A stretch of DNA of 64,000 nucleotides from Burkholderia sp. D-99 (lineage in GTDB: Bacteria > Pseudomonadota > Gammaproteobacteria > Burkholderiales > Burkholderiaceae), in NCBI RefSeq assembly GCF_011605345.1, contig NZ_JAAOXM010000002.1, forward strand, positions 806,001 to 870,000. The letters are read 5' to 3'. Below, piece by piece: positions 34,948 through 44,036 of this stretch (the stretch's first letter is position 1; each line of letters begins with the position of its first letter). A program made the position numbers and the translations under genes. The notes below the pieces were generated by a model. That model saw only the letters and a list, made by a program, of their open reading frames with translations. It had not been told where the DNA came from and did not search any database.

Positions 34948-35901
34948 TTACTTGCGCCGCCGCTCGTGCGGCGCCACCGTCGCGCCGTCGATCACCGGTG
35001 CGCCCTGCTTGATCAGGAAATCGCGGAACAGCCCCGTGACCTGCGAAATGCGCCGGTCGGCGAGCGTGACCACATACCATTCGCGCTCAATAGGGTTGCC
35101 GGGGAACGGCAGTTGCCCGAGCAGCCCGGTGCGCAGTTCGAGTGCACACGCGTGCAACGACAGGAACGCGATGCCGAGCCCCGCTTCAGCCATCTGCTTG
35201 ATCGCTTCGTTGCTCGACAGTTCGGAGCCCACATGAAAGCGATAGCCCCCCGTCTTGAACAGGTTCTCGACCGTCGAGCGCGTACCCGCGCCGCGTTCGC
35301 GCACGAGCAGGTGCGCGGATTCGAGATCCTTCAGCGAGATGCGCTTGCGCTGCATCAGCGGATGGCCCGGCGCCGCGACGAACACCATCGGATGCTTCGC
35401 GAACTCCACCGCATGCGTACGCAGTTCCTTCGGCGCGCTGCCCATCACCGCGAGATCGATTTCATGCGTCGCGAGCATGCGGATGATGTCGTCACGATTT
35501 CCAACCTTGAAATAGGTCTTCACATGCGGACGCGTCGCGGTGAATTTCACGAGCAGCGGCGGAATCAGGTACTCGGCCGTCGTGATCGCGCCGATCCGCA
35601 GCGTGCCGCCGAGATCGCCCGTCAGCGCGGCCACTTCGTCGCCGGCCTCGCTCCACAGATGCAGGATTTCGCGCGCATAGCGCGACACGATCTCGCCGGC
35701 CGCGGTCAGTTGCACGCCACGCCCCACCCGCTGCAGCAAAGCGGCGCCCACCGCCTCCTCGAGCAGGCGAACCTGCAGCGACACGGCCGGCTGCGTCAGG
35801 TTCAGCTCCTCGGCCGCCCGCGACACGCTGCCGAGCCGCGCAATCATGTCCAGCGCCTTCAACTGCCGGAACGTCGCGGTCTTTCCTATAAGTGAATACA
35901 T
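34948..35901 (-). CDS. LysR-family regulator (CbbR-like), divergent from ndh
   Basis: This 317-residue protein has an N-terminal HTH (TFRQLKALDMIARLGSVSRA, AEELNLTQPAVSLQVRLLEE) and an effector domain opening GGTLRIGAITTAEYLIPPLL. The wording is close to CbbR/CysB-side LysR proteins. It is transcribed away from the type II NADH dehydrogenase with 100 bp between starts, the classic arrangement for local control. That interval is AT-rich and includes TTATAAACATTAA, with possible T-N11-A half sites. No clear ribosome site precedes the ATG, so a leaderless message is possible. Confidence 0.88.
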   Translation of the reverse strand: MYSLIGKTATFRQLKALDMIARLGSVSRAAEELNLTQPAVSLQVRLLEEAVGAALLQRVGRGVQLTAAGEIVSRYAREILHLWSEAGDEVAALTGDLGGTLRIGAITTAEYLIPPLLVKFTATRPHVKTYFKVGNRDDIIRMLATHEIDLAVMGSAPKELRTHAVEFAKHPMVFVAAPGHPLMQRKRISLKDLESAHLLVRERGAGTRSTVENLFKTGGYRFHVGSELSSNEAIKQMAEAGLGIAFLSLHACALELRTGLLGQLPFPGNPIEREWYVVTLADRRISQVTGLFRDFLIKQGAPVIDGATVAPHERRRK

Positions 35902-36001
35902 ATGAGTCGCTTATAAACATTAAATTGTTCGCGTTGGTTCGAAACTATATCGTCGGTTCTTGAGCAATGTCATCCGAATCGTCATTCAGCGGGAGCCCAA
36001 C

Positions 36002-37360
36002 ATGGACAACACCACGCCCAACCTTGCAACGGACCGCGCACCGCGCCTGCCGCGCATCGTAATCGTCGGCGGCGGCGCCGGCGGCCTGCACCTCGCCACG
36101 CGTCTCGGCGATACGGTCGGGCGCCGCGGTCAAGCCGAAGTCGTGCTCGTCGACCGCTACCCGACGCACTTCTGGAAGCCGCTGCTGCACGAAGCCGCAT
36201 CGGGCCATCGCGACCCGGCCTCCCACACGATCGAATACGCGGCGCAAGCGAAGCGCCATGGCTTCCGCTTCGTGCAGGGCGCGCTGCAGCGGGTCGACCG
36301 CGCGGCACGCACGGCGACGATCGAGGCGGTGCATGACGCGGACGGCACGGAGATCCTGCCGCAGCGCGAGCTCGGCTATGACGACCTCGTGCTCGCCGTC
36401 GGCAGCGTGACGAACTTCTTCAACGTACCGGGTGCGGCACGCCATGCGCTGCCGCTCGAGAACCTCGACCAGGCCGAGGATTTCCGCCGGAAGTTCCTCG
36501 CGGCCTGCACGAAGGCGAATCACCTGGCCGAGCAGCAGCCCGCGCGGCGGGCGGCGCCGATCTGCATCAACGTGATCGGTGCGGGCGCGACGGGCGTCGA
36601 GCTGGCAGCGGCATTGCGGCATGCGATCCAGCAACTGACGACGTACCGCTTCAAGGCGCTGGTGTCGGCCCGCGACGTGCACATCCGGCTGATCGAAGGC
36701 GGCCCGCGCATCCTGCCGGCGCTCGACGAGCGGCTGTCCGCGAAGATGCACGCGCAGTTGCGCGCGCTGAACGTCGACGTGCTGACCGATACCCGCGTGG
36801 CGGAAGTCGGCGCGGATGCCGTGACGACCGCGACGGGTGAACGGCTCGCGAGCGACATCACGATCTGGGCGGCCGGCGTGGCAGGGCCCGCGCTTCTGCG
36901 GCAGATCGGCGACATCGCGCTCAACCGGTCGAACCAGGTAATCGTGACCGATACGCTGCAGACGCCGGACGATCCGCACGTGTATGCGTTCGGCGACTGC
37001 GCCGCGTGCCCGACGGCCGGCGCGAGCGGCTTCCTGCCACCGCGCGCGCAGGTCGCGTACCAGCAGGCCGTGTATCTGGTCAACGCGTTCGCGCGCCGTG
37101 TCGCCGGCAAGCCGGTGGCCGGCTTCACGTTCCGCGATGCAGGCACCGTCGTGTCGCTCGGGGATGCGGGCGCCGTGTATCAGGCCGACCTCGGCGTGCG
37201 TTCGCGCTCGCTGATCGTCGACGGGCTCGCCGCGATCGGCCTGTACAAGTTCCTGTATCGCAAGCACCTGTTCAGCGTGGTCGGCGTGAAGCGCGCGCTG
37301 TTCCAGTCGCTGAGCCACTGGCTGCAAAGCCGCAACCAGCCGTCGATCAAGCTGCACTGA
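36002..37360 (+). CDS. ndh: Type II NADH dehydrogenase (NDH-2)
   Basis: This 452-residue flavoprotein moves electrons from NADH to quinone without pumping protons. The FAD motif RIVIVGGGAGGLHLA is at about 18-32, the NAD motif INVIGAGATGVELAAAL at about 194-210, and the late FAD contact VYAFGDCAACP. The quinone-side signature FLPPRAQVAYQQA follows. The C-terminal region (FLYRKHLFSVVGVKRALFQS) is amphipathic for membrane attachment. The ATG at 36002 has GGGAG upstream. A LysR gene diverges from it, and a very strong terminator ends it. Confidence 0.9.
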   Translation: MDNTTPNLATDRAPRLPRIVIVGGGAGGLHLATRLGDTVGRRGQAEVVLVDRYPTHFWKPLLHEAASGHRDPASHTIEYAAQAKRHGFRFVQGALQRVDRAARTATIEAVHDADGTEILPQRELGYDDLVLAVGSVTNFFNVPGAARHALPLENLDQAEDFRRKFLAACTKANHLAEQQPARRAAPICINVIGAGATGVELAAALRHAIQQLTTYRFKALVSARDVHIRLIEGGPRILPALDERLSAKMHAQLRALNVDVLTDTRVAEVGADAVTTATGERLASDITIWAAGVAGPALLRQIGDIALNRSNQVIVTDTLQTPDDPHVYAFGDCAACPTAGASGFLPPRAQVAYQQAVYLVNAFARRVAGKPVAGFTFRDAGTVVSLGDAGAVYQADLGVRSRSLIVDGLAAIGLYKFLYRKHLFSVVGVKRALFQSLSHWLQSRNQPSIKLH

Positions 37361-37388
37361 TCGACGACCGGCACCCGGCGTCACACAA

Positions 37389-37428
37389 CGGCATATCGGG
37401 CGCACATCGCCCGATATGCCGTTTTTTT
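37389..37428 (+). terminator. Strong intrinsic terminator of ndh
   Basis: CGGCATATCGGGCG (37389-37402) and its perfect complement (37408-37421) form a 14-bp stem with a CACAT loop, followed by seven T. It is the clearest Rho-independent terminator in the window. Confidence 0.95.
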
Positions 37429-37684
37429 ATATGCATATAACGGTTGCATCCACAACGTGCTCGAATCTGGTGCATCACATCGAAGGCCGTCGATGCGATG
37501 CATGTCGCACGAGAAATGCCGCGCGACCCGCATCCCGCGCCGGTTCTGGCTCGCCCGCCTACTCATTAGCCAAACAGTATAGGTCGGATAAAAATATTAA
37601 TTGGTCGCGTTTTCCGGATCGACGCTAAGGTGTGTGGCATTCCCGTCGGCGAACGGATCATCACGTCTCTGAAGAGGAATCACC

Positions 37685-38119
37685 GTGGTTATCGAAGCCA
37701 TCGTCACCCGTCTCGACGCTGCATTCGCGCAAATCGAAGCAACACCGGATTCGCACGAATCGCGCCATCAACGCGACGCGATCATCCAGTGGCTCGACCG
37801 GGCATCGGAAGAAGGATATCGACTCGGTCTCGTCACGACGCTGCCGGCCGCACGGCTCAGCGACATGTTCGAAGGCCAGTTCGGCCGCGCGAATCTCGAC
37901 CGCTTCTCGGTCGTCGTCACGGACGCCAATCAGCAGGACTCCCGATCGAACCAGCATCCTTACGACGTCGCGCTGCAGGCACTCGGCGTGCCACCCGAAC
38001 GCGCATTTGCGATCGCGAGCAGCGAACCGGAGCGCCGCGAAGCCGAGCATTTCGGCCTCTCGCGCTGCGTGAACATCACCGACACCGTGCGCTCGATCGC
38101 GTCGGCCGGGCTGCACTGA
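37685..38119 (+). CDS. HAD-like protein lacking catalytic motifs
   Basis: GTG at 37685 follows AAGAGGAA and gives 144 residues. The second half resembles a class IA HAD phosphatase: GYRLGLVTTLPAARLSDMFE is like motif II, and NQHPYDVALQALGVPPERAF is like the K-P-.-P region. The nucleophile motif DxDxT is absent, the motif III lysine is replaced, and the usual VGDS acidic pair reads AIASSEP. The protein is therefore probably not a phosphatase. It may be a binding or structural derivative, or a decaying gene. It sits between the ndh terminator and the phytase-like gene. Confidence 0.6.
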   Translation: MVIEAIVTRLDAAFAQIEATPDSHESRHQRDAIIQWLDRASEEGYRLGLVTTLPAARLSDMFEGQFGRANLDRFSVVVTDANQQDSRSNQHPYDVALQALGVPPERAFAIASSEPERREAEHFGLSRCVNITDTVRSIASAGLH

Positions 38120-38298
38120 ACGCCGGCACACGGGCTGGCGGCAGCCGGCCACCCGCGATCCGGCGGCAATCCGACGATTGCCCGACCGCATCCTGACATT
38201 CTGCTGTCAAAGTCGCTTGCAACACTTCCGGGCTTGACCGATCCCTCCCGGAAACGGGACGACGCGAACCCGCGTCGCCCCGCCCGTTGCACGCCACG

Positions 38299-39930
38299 AT
38301 GACACGCCCGATCCGCACCGCCACCGCCACCGCCCTCGCCGTTGCCTGCCTGCTGCTCGCCGCTTGCGGCGGGGAAGACTCGACACCGCCCGCGGCCTCT
38401 GCCGACAACAGCGGCTCGACGCCCGCACCGCAACCGCAGCCGCAACCCCGGCCCACGCCGGCCCCCGCGACCTATTACCAGACGAAGACGCCCTACCGTC
38501 CGCAGCAGGACGCCGCGACGTACGAAGCGCCGCCCGCCGGCTACGCGCCCGTCTACACCGAACTCGTCGCGCGCCACGGCTCGCGCGGGCTGTCGGGCTT
38601 CAAGTACGACGGCGCGATCTACGCGATGCTGGTCAAGGCCGAGGCCGACGGCGCGCTGACCGCGCTCGGCGCGCAACTCAAGGCCGATACGTACGCGATG
38701 ATGAAGGCCAATGCGCTGCTCGGCTATGGCGTGGCGGGCATCTCGACACCCGGGTACGGCAACCTCACGCAAACCGGCATCCGTGAACACCAGCAACTCG
38801 CCGCGCGCCTCGCGCAGCGGTTGCCTGCGCTGTTCGCGGCCGGCAACCGGCAGATCGTCGTCGTCAACTCGGGCCAGGATCGCGCGGTCGACAGTTCGAC
38901 CTATTTCTCCGCGTCGCTCGTGGCCGCGCAGCCGGCGCTGGCCCCGGCGATCACGCTGCCGGCCGCGCCATCCGGCTATCCCTCGAACGCGCCGGTCGCC
39001 CAGCCGGCCGGCACCAACCGTTTCCTGCTGTATTTCCACTCGCTGAAGCCGGCCACCGACCTCGTGACCGATGCGGGCAATCCGTACTACGCGACCTACC
39101 AGGCGAGCCAGGCTTACCAGGCCTATGCGAACGACGCGACGGTTGCCGCGAAGCTCAAAGCGATCAAGGCCGCGCCGCAGGCGGCCGAGGTCGCGCAAAC
39201 GGTACTCGCCGCGCTCGTGTCGCCGGCCTTCATCGCGAAGCTCGGCACCGATGGCTACACGTTCGCGAACACGGGAACCTATGCGTTCACGTCGGCGGAC
39301 GGCAAGTTCACCAACACGCTGAAGGGCGACGGCAAGACGAAGATCGCGACGGCCGTCGAAGCGGTCAACGTGCTGTACAACCTGCTGCAGGTCGCGCCCG
39401 CGATGACGGCAGAAACCGGCGGTGTCACGATGGAGAAGTACATCGGCGCGGAGCAGGCGCAGTATCTCGCGTATCTGCAGGATGCCGAGGACTACTACCA
39501 GAAGGGGCCCGGCATCCAGGAAGCGAACCCTGTCACGTACCGGATGGCGAAGGTGCTGCAGGACGATTTCTTCGGCGAAGTCGATGCGATCGCGCGCGGC
39601 GACCTGACCCGCGCCGCGAAGCTGCGCTTCACGCATGCGGAGATCGTGATTCCGTTTGCGTCGATCATGAACCTGAAGAACGTGTTCGTGCCGACGCCGC
39701 AAGCGCAGACGTACACGTCCGCGAACAACCCGTGGCGCGGCGACAAGGTATCGCCGATGGCCGCGAACATGCAGTGGGATGTCTATCGCAACGGGTCGCG
39801 GCTCATCGTGAAGATGCTGTACAACGAGCGCGAAACGGATTTCCAGGCTGCGTGCGACGGCGCGAAGATCGCGCCGGGGAGTCACTTCTACGACTACGCG
39901 GGGTTGAAGCAGTGCTACGGGTATCAGTAA
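38299..39930 (+). CDS. MINPP-like histidine phosphatase (phytase) lipoprotein
   Basis: The ATG at 38299 gives 543 residues. The signal peptide ends LLLAAC with the lipid cysteine at about 23, then a Pro/Gln-rich spacer (PAPQPQPQPRPTPAPA). The histidine-phosphatase clan-2 nucleophile motif ARHGSRG is at about 94-100, and the partner motif FTHAEI at about 445, close to the HAET of multiple inositol polyphosphate phosphatases. Both catalytic parts are present. The expected role is releasing phosphate from phytate or other phosphate esters at the cell surface. A TTG four codons earlier is a weaker start. It is monocistronic, with a hairpin after the stop. Confidence 0.82.
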   Translation: MTRPIRTATATALAVACLLLAACGGEDSTPPAASADNSGSTPAPQPQPQPRPTPAPATYYQTKTPYRPQQDAATYEAPPAGYAPVYTELVARHGSRGLSGFKYDGAIYAMLVKAEADGALTALGAQLKADTYAMMKANALLGYGVAGISTPGYGNLTQTGIREHQQLAARLAQRLPALFAAGNRQIVVVNSGQDRAVDSSTYFSASLVAAQPALAPAITLPAAPSGYPSNAPVAQPAGTNRFLLYFHSLKPATDLVTDAGNPYYATYQASQAYQAYANDATVAAKLKAIKAAPQAAEVAQTVLAALVSPAFIAKLGTDGYTFANTGTYAFTSADGKFTNTLKGDGKTKIATAVEAVNVLYNLLQVAPAMTAETGGVTMEKYIGAEQAQYLAYLQDAEDYYQKGPGIQEANPVTYRMAKVLQDDFFGEVDAIARGDLTRAAKLRFTHAEIVIPFASIMNLKNVFVPTPQAQTYTSANNPWRGDKVSPMAANMQWDVYRNGSRLIVKMLYNERETDFQAACDGAKIAPGSHFYDYAGLKQCYGYQ

Positions 39931-39970
39931 CGTGACGCGGGCATCGCATCGTGCGACCAGCCCGTTTCGC

Positions 39971-39997
39971 AACCCGGGCGAAGCACCGCGCCGGGTT
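39971..39997. terminator. Hairpin between convergent genes
   Basis: AACCCGG and CCGGGTT pair, with a partly paired GC-rich loop, 40 bases past the phytase-like stop and 23 before the convergent YcxB-like stop. It could serve both strands. Confidence 0.5.
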
Positions 39998-40019
39998 TCA
40001 GGGTGTGCGCACCGGCCCG

Positions 40020-40550
40020 CTAGATCTTGCGGACGCCGTTCTGTAGCAGCGTCCGTCGCAGGAGGTCCACCTGCGACGCCGCAAGCGCCCGCTTCGGTAT
40101 GAGGCGGAACATCACCGCCGACTGATAAAGCAGGATCACGTAACGATCCTCGCTCCAGTGAACAAGATCCGCAAAGCGAAATTCCTCGTGCGAAGTCGGG
40201 GATTCGACGATGAAGCATTCGCTGCGCCAGATGACCGTGTGCGGCTGATGGAGGGTCTTTTGCTGGCTGTATATCTTGCGAGCGACACGACGCATTACCA
40301 GATGGTAGAGCAGCGGCACACCGATCGTGACCACCGCCGCGATTCCCGCGATCCACCAGATATTGCGCCATTCCGGCAACGCGCCGCTTGCCACCCGGAA
40401 GCCGCCGAACAATAGGACGACGTACACAATCGACATGATCGCGAATGTCCTGAGCAGATTTTTCCAGTTGTATCTGCGCCAGAGATTCAGGCGGTAAGCG
40501 TGGACCAGATCGTCCACGGTCGGTTGAAACACGATATCGGTATCGCTCAT
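40020..40550 (-). CDS. YcxB-like membrane protein
   Basis: The ATG at 40550 gives 176 residues. Two close membrane segments lie at about 35-55 (FAIMSIVYVVLLFGGF) and 66-85 (IWWIAGIAAVVTIGVPLLYH). The cytoplasmic C-terminal domain (SECFIVESPTSHEEFRFADL through YVILLYQSAVMFRLIPKRAL) is the YcxB-type PH-like fold, ending with the usual FxxIPKRAL pattern. Function is unknown in the family. A much longer open frame upstream lacks conserved sequence and is rejected. Confidence 0.75.
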   Translation of the reverse strand: MSDTDIVFQPTVDDLVHAYRLNLWRRYNWKNLLRTFAIMSIVYVVLLFGGFRVASGALPEWRNIWWIAGIAAVVTIGVPLLYHLVMRRVARKIYSQQKTLHQPHTVIWRSECFIVESPTSHEEFRFADLVHWSEDRYVILLYQSAVMFRLIPKRALAASQVDLLRRTLLQNGVRKI

Positions 40551-40779
40551 GCGCGGGCTCGGAATGTTGGCTGTTTTTATGCTGGCGCTGGATCTTTCAC
40601 CGCGCGCGCCACGATCCGGACAGCCGGCGACGCGTGCGCAGGGCGACCTGCAAACGAAGCCACGCGAAATCGCCGGCCAATCGATGCATGGATCGCCAAT
40701 ATACATGCGCGGAACCAGAGCCTTGCCGAATCGCGTATCGGCGACGACATTCAACCTTTCGAACGTGCGCTTCCGACGG

Positions 40780-41460
40780 TCACGCGACCCGCTCGCCCCG
40801 ATGCCCGCCGGCACTCTCCGGCTCGGCCAGCATGACCTCGATCCGCTCCTTGCCCTTCCCGGTATTTCTGCGCTTGAGCGTCAGCGTGCCGATCTCGCCG
40901 GTCGACGCCGGATGCGTGCCGCCGCACGCCATCGTCGCGAAGCCGTCGACCGTCCAGTATCTGCGTTGCGCGTCGACATCGCTGAAGTCGGTCACGATGC
41001 GCAGGTCGCGCATCGACAGATCGGCCGCCGCCGATTCGATCTCGGGAAAGAGCGGTGCCACGCTCGTGTCGCTCGCGAAGTCGATGCGCGCCTTGTCCTG
41101 CCCGATATGCGCGCCGATGCGTTCGATGCCCGGCCTGAGCCGATAGACCAGCTGCAGCACCATTTCAGCCGCGAAGTGCAGACGCATCAGCCGGTATCGC
41201 CGCGCCCAGTCGATGCGCCAGGTCACGCGATCCCCGACGCTCAGCGCATGATCGCGCGGCAGCGTATAGACAATGTCGAGACCCTGCTTGTCGGCCTGGA
41301 TGACCGGATAGCCGCCGAGCGACCCCGCGTCGCTTTCCTGCCCGCCTGAAAACGCAAAGAAGATGGTCGCGTCCACCTGCACGCGATCGCCGTCGACGCG
41401 GCTGACGACCGTATCCAGCGTGGTCCGGTAGGGATCGTCCCAGAATACTTTCTTCGTCAT
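40780..41460 (-). CDS. Alanyl-tRNA editing protein (AlaX-like) with altered zinc site
   Basis: This 226-residue free-standing relative of the AlaRS editing domain would normally hydrolyse Ser-tRNA(Ala) or Gly-tRNA(Ala). The C-terminal metal motif CGGTHPASTGEIG is intact, and TIFFAFSGGQESDAGSLGG matches the N-terminal beta-barrel (usually FYPEGGGQ..D.G). The first metal motif, normally HxxxH, reads HFAAE, so one zinc ligand is replaced by glutamate. Activity may be altered, or Glu may serve as ligand. It is co-directional with the hydroxylase gene 36 bases upstream. Confidence 0.82.
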   Translation of the reverse strand: MTKKVFWDDPYRTTLDTVVSRVDGDRVQVDATIFFAFSGGQESDAGSLGGYPVIQADKQGLDIVYTLPRDHALSVGDRVTWRIDWARRYRLMRLHFAAEMVLQLVYRLRPGIERIGAHIGQDKARIDFASDTSVAPLFPEIESAAADLSMRDLRIVTDFSDVDAQRRYWTVDGFATMACGGTHPASTGEIGTLTLKRRNTGKGKERIEVMLAEPESAGGHRGERVA

Positions 41461-41496
41461 TGCCCGCCGCGCCTTTCGCCGAGGAAAGCACGCAGG

Positions 41497-42516
41497 TTAG
41501 CCGGATCGCGTCCGGGTGGCTTGTACGATCTTGCGCCCGGCTGCGTCGTCGCCAGGCGCAACGTGCGGCGCCGGCGCGGTCGCGGCTCCCGCCTCGTCCT
41601 TGCGCTCGACGCTCCACGTGTGGATCGGCCGATGCCCCGGCCGCTCCCACTCGGGCGGCATCCACAGATGCTTCAGCCGCTGCATGATCGGCCCCGGCGC
41701 GAACACGTCGCGCCACATGTCGACGAATTCGTGCAGGTTCAGCACCAGGAAGTTGTACGAACGAATCTGCTGCGTGATCCCGTAGTCGACCGGCTCCGTT
41801 TCCTCGACATAGGTGCCGAACAGGCGATCGAAGATGATCAGCACGCCACCGTAGTTCCTGTCGATATAGCGCGGGTTGCGGCCGTGATGCGCGCGATGGT
41901 TCGACGGCGTGTCGAACACGTACTCGAACCAGCGCGGCAGCCGCCCGATCGCTTCGGTATGCACGAAGTACTGGTAGGCGAGATCGACCGCAAGCAGGAA
42001 CAGCACGACAGCAGGCGGGATGCCGAACCAGACCGGCGGCAGGTAGAACACGAACACGCCGACGAACGCGTTCAGCAGCGACTGCCGCATCGCCGTCGTG
42101 AAGTTCATCACTTCACCGCTGTGATGCGGCACGTGCGCGGCCCAGAACCAGCGCACGCGGTGCGACGTGCGATGAAACCAGTAGTAGCAGAACTCCACGA
42201 CAACGAAGATCGGCACGATCGTGAAGCCGTTCACCGGCACGTCGAACAGCCGGTGCCGGTAGACCCACGCGAAGATCGCGCCCGTGAACAGGAGCCCCAT
42301 CACGGTCTCGGCCACCTGATAGCCGGCGCCGAGCGACAGGTTCGCAACGATCTCCTTCCAGCGAAACGGGTCACGGCGGCCGCGCCGGGTCATCACCGCG
42401 TATTCGATCGCGAACGCGATCAGGAAGACCGGCGTCATGCCGATCAGCAGCACCTGCTTCCAGTCCACGTCGTTACCCAGGAACGCATGGAGCCACGTCA
42501 TCCACTCGGTCGGCAT
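41497..42516 (-). CDS. Sterol desaturase/fatty-acid hydroxylase family membrane enzyme
   Basis: This 339-residue di-iron membrane oxygenase has the histidine motifs HRTSH (about 115-119), HVPHHSGE (about 128) and NHRAHHGRNPRYIDRNYGG (about 208 on). Several membrane segments surround them. The family hydroxylates or desaturates lipids such as acyl chains or sterol-like molecules. The tail is a Pro/Ala-rich extension (AAGRKIVQATRTRSG). It diverges from an AraC-type regulator with 93 bp between starts, which probably controls it, and it may be co-transcribed with the AlaX gene. Confidence 0.87.
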   Translation of the reverse strand: MPTEWMTWLHAFLGNDVDWKQVLLIGMTPVFLIAFAIEYAVMTRRGRRDPFRWKEIVANLSLGAGYQVAETVMGLLFTGAIFAWVYRHRLFDVPVNGFTIVPIFVVVEFCYYWFHRTSHRVRWFWAAHVPHHSGEVMNFTTAMRQSLLNAFVGVFVFYLPPVWFGIPPAVVLFLLAVDLAYQYFVHTEAIGRLPRWFEYVFDTPSNHRAHHGRNPRYIDRNYGGVLIIFDRLFGTYVEETEPVDYGITQQIRSYNFLVLNLHEFVDMWRDVFAPGPIMQRLKHLWMPPEWERPGHRPIHTWSVERKDEAGAATAPAPHVAPGDDAAGRKIVQATRTRSG

Positions 42517-42609
42517 GTTGCGGCCTCGATCAAGAATTGATCGGCAGTATGGTCGCGCACGGGTCGCCCCGCGTTGACACTTGCCGACGATTACTTGACA
42601 CTTTCCGCC

Positions 42610-43656
42610 ATGCCCGCCGCCTCCCCGCTATCGACGCAGCGCGTCTACTACTCGAGCACCTACGTGCGGCTGCTGTTCGACTATCTGTCCGAGCAGGGCA
42701 GGGACGCCGCGCGCGTGCTCGGCGAGGCGCGGCCTCCCGAGGACGACCGCGGCCTCACGCTGTACGCGAGCGCGCACTGGCGGCGCCTGCTCGAATGCGC
42801 GGTGCGCGCGCTCGACGATCCACTGCTCGGCCTGCACGTCGGCCAGCGGATCACGCCCGCCCACCTCGGTGCGCTCGGCTACGCACTGCATGCGTGCCGC
42901 GATGCCGGCGCCGCGCTCGCGCGCTGGCAGCAATACGAACACCTGATCGCGAACGTCGCACGCATGGAAGTGCGCGTCGAGGTGACATCGGTCGCGATCG
43001 AATGGCACGACGCGCCCGAGCCGCTCGGCCCGCTCGTCGACGAAGTCGCGCTCACGGCCATCGTGCAGTTCGCACGCAATATCACCGGCACGCGTGACGG
43101 GCCCGACGAGGTCTGCTTCATGCATCCGTCGCCCGGCGACGAACGGCCGTACGTCGATTATTTCGGCTGCCCGGTGCGGTTCGGCCAGCCGGTGAACCGC
43201 CTCGCGTTCCCGCTGCACCTGCTCACGCAGCCGCTGCGCCAACCGGATGACGCGCTGCTGCAGATGATGGAACGCCAGGCGAGCACGCTGCTTGCCGAAC
43301 TGCGGCAGACGGACGATCTCGAACAGTCGGTGCGCGAAGCCGTCGCACGCCTGCTGACGCAAGGCGAAGCGAGCATCGAACAGATCGCGTCGGACCTGCA
43401 TGTGTCGTCGCGCACGCTCCATCGGCGGCTTGCCGAACTCGGGCTCAACTTCCGGATACTGCACGAGGACACGCGGCGGCGGCTCGCGATCGACCACCTG
43501 AACGATCCGCGGCTGACCCTCGCAGAAGTCGCATGGCTGCTCGGCTATTCGGAGCACAGCGCATTCACGCGCGCCTTTCGGCGCTGGACCGGCGAATCGC
43601 CGCAACAGTGGCGTAGCCGGCAACCTGCGCGCGCAGCGAACGTCGCACGCGGCTGA
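42610..43656 (+). CDS. AraC-family regulator with arabinose-binding-like N-domain (OruR/ArgR-type group)
   Basis: This 348-residue protein has the N-terminal domain of the AraC 'arabinose-binding' group (YVRLLFDYLSEQGRDAARVL, LLGLHVGQRITPAHLGALGY) and a C-terminal HTH (ASIEQIASDLHVSSRTLHRR, LAEVAWLLGYSEHSAFTRAF, then RRWTGESPQQWR). Such proteins often sense amino acids, choline derivatives or fatty-acid-related ligands. The gene is divergent from the hydroxylase gene and probably regulates it. The ATG at 42610 is preferred over an upstream TTG. Confidence 0.87.
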   Translation: MPAASPLSTQRVYYSSTYVRLLFDYLSEQGRDAARVLGEARPPEDDRGLTLYASAHWRRLLECAVRALDDPLLGLHVGQRITPAHLGALGYALHACRDAGAALARWQQYEHLIANVARMEVRVEVTSVAIEWHDAPEPLGPLVDEVALTAIVQFARNITGTRDGPDEVCFMHPSPGDERPYVDYFGCPVRFGQPVNRLAFPLHLLTQPLRQPDDALLQMMERQASTLLAELRQTDDLEQSVREAVARLLTQGEASIEQIASDLHVSSRTLHRRLAELGLNFRILHEDTRRRLAIDHLNDPRLTLAEVAWLLGYSEHSAFTRAFRRWTGESPQQWRSRQPARAANVARG

Positions 43657-43730
43657 GCGCGGCTCGCAACCGTGCCGCCGACGAACTCGCGTCCGCCCGC
43701 GCGGTCGAACGAGCATCGCCGGAGAATCCC

Positions 43731-44036
43731 ATGAAACGCGTTGCCCCTGTCGTTGTCCTGACCCTGCTTGCCGCCGTCAGCTTGCCGGCAGCCGCCGGCG
43801 CAACATCCGGCAGCGCCGAGCCGGTTCCCGTTCAAGCGCACGCGAACAACTGCGTGCCGTCCCGCAACGCCACGACCGACACCCGCTCGCCGTCGAAGGC
43901 GCCGCCGATCCGCGTATGCGTCAGCGATTCCAATACGCAACTGAACCTGCCGTGGTTCCTGACCGACGTCCTCACCGCGGTGGATACCCACCAGTCGGCT
44001 GGCGACCTGCTACGAAAGATGCGCAACGATTTCTGA
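43731..44036 (+). CDS. Hypothetical exported protein, 101 aa
   Basis: The ATG at 43731 follows GGAGA. A clear signal peptide (MKRVAPVVVLTLLAAVSLPA, cleaved near AGA) precedes a small polar domain with two cysteines (NNCVPSRN and RVCVSDSN) that may form a disulfide. The protein ends DLLRKMRNDF. I do not recognise a family. It lies 74 bases after the AraC gene in the same direction. Confidence 0.65.
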   Translation: MKRVAPVVVLTLLAAVSLPAAAGATSGSAEPVPVQAHANNCVPSRNATTDTRSPSKAPPIRVCVSDSNTQLNLPWFLTDVLTAVDTHQSAGDLLRKMRNDF

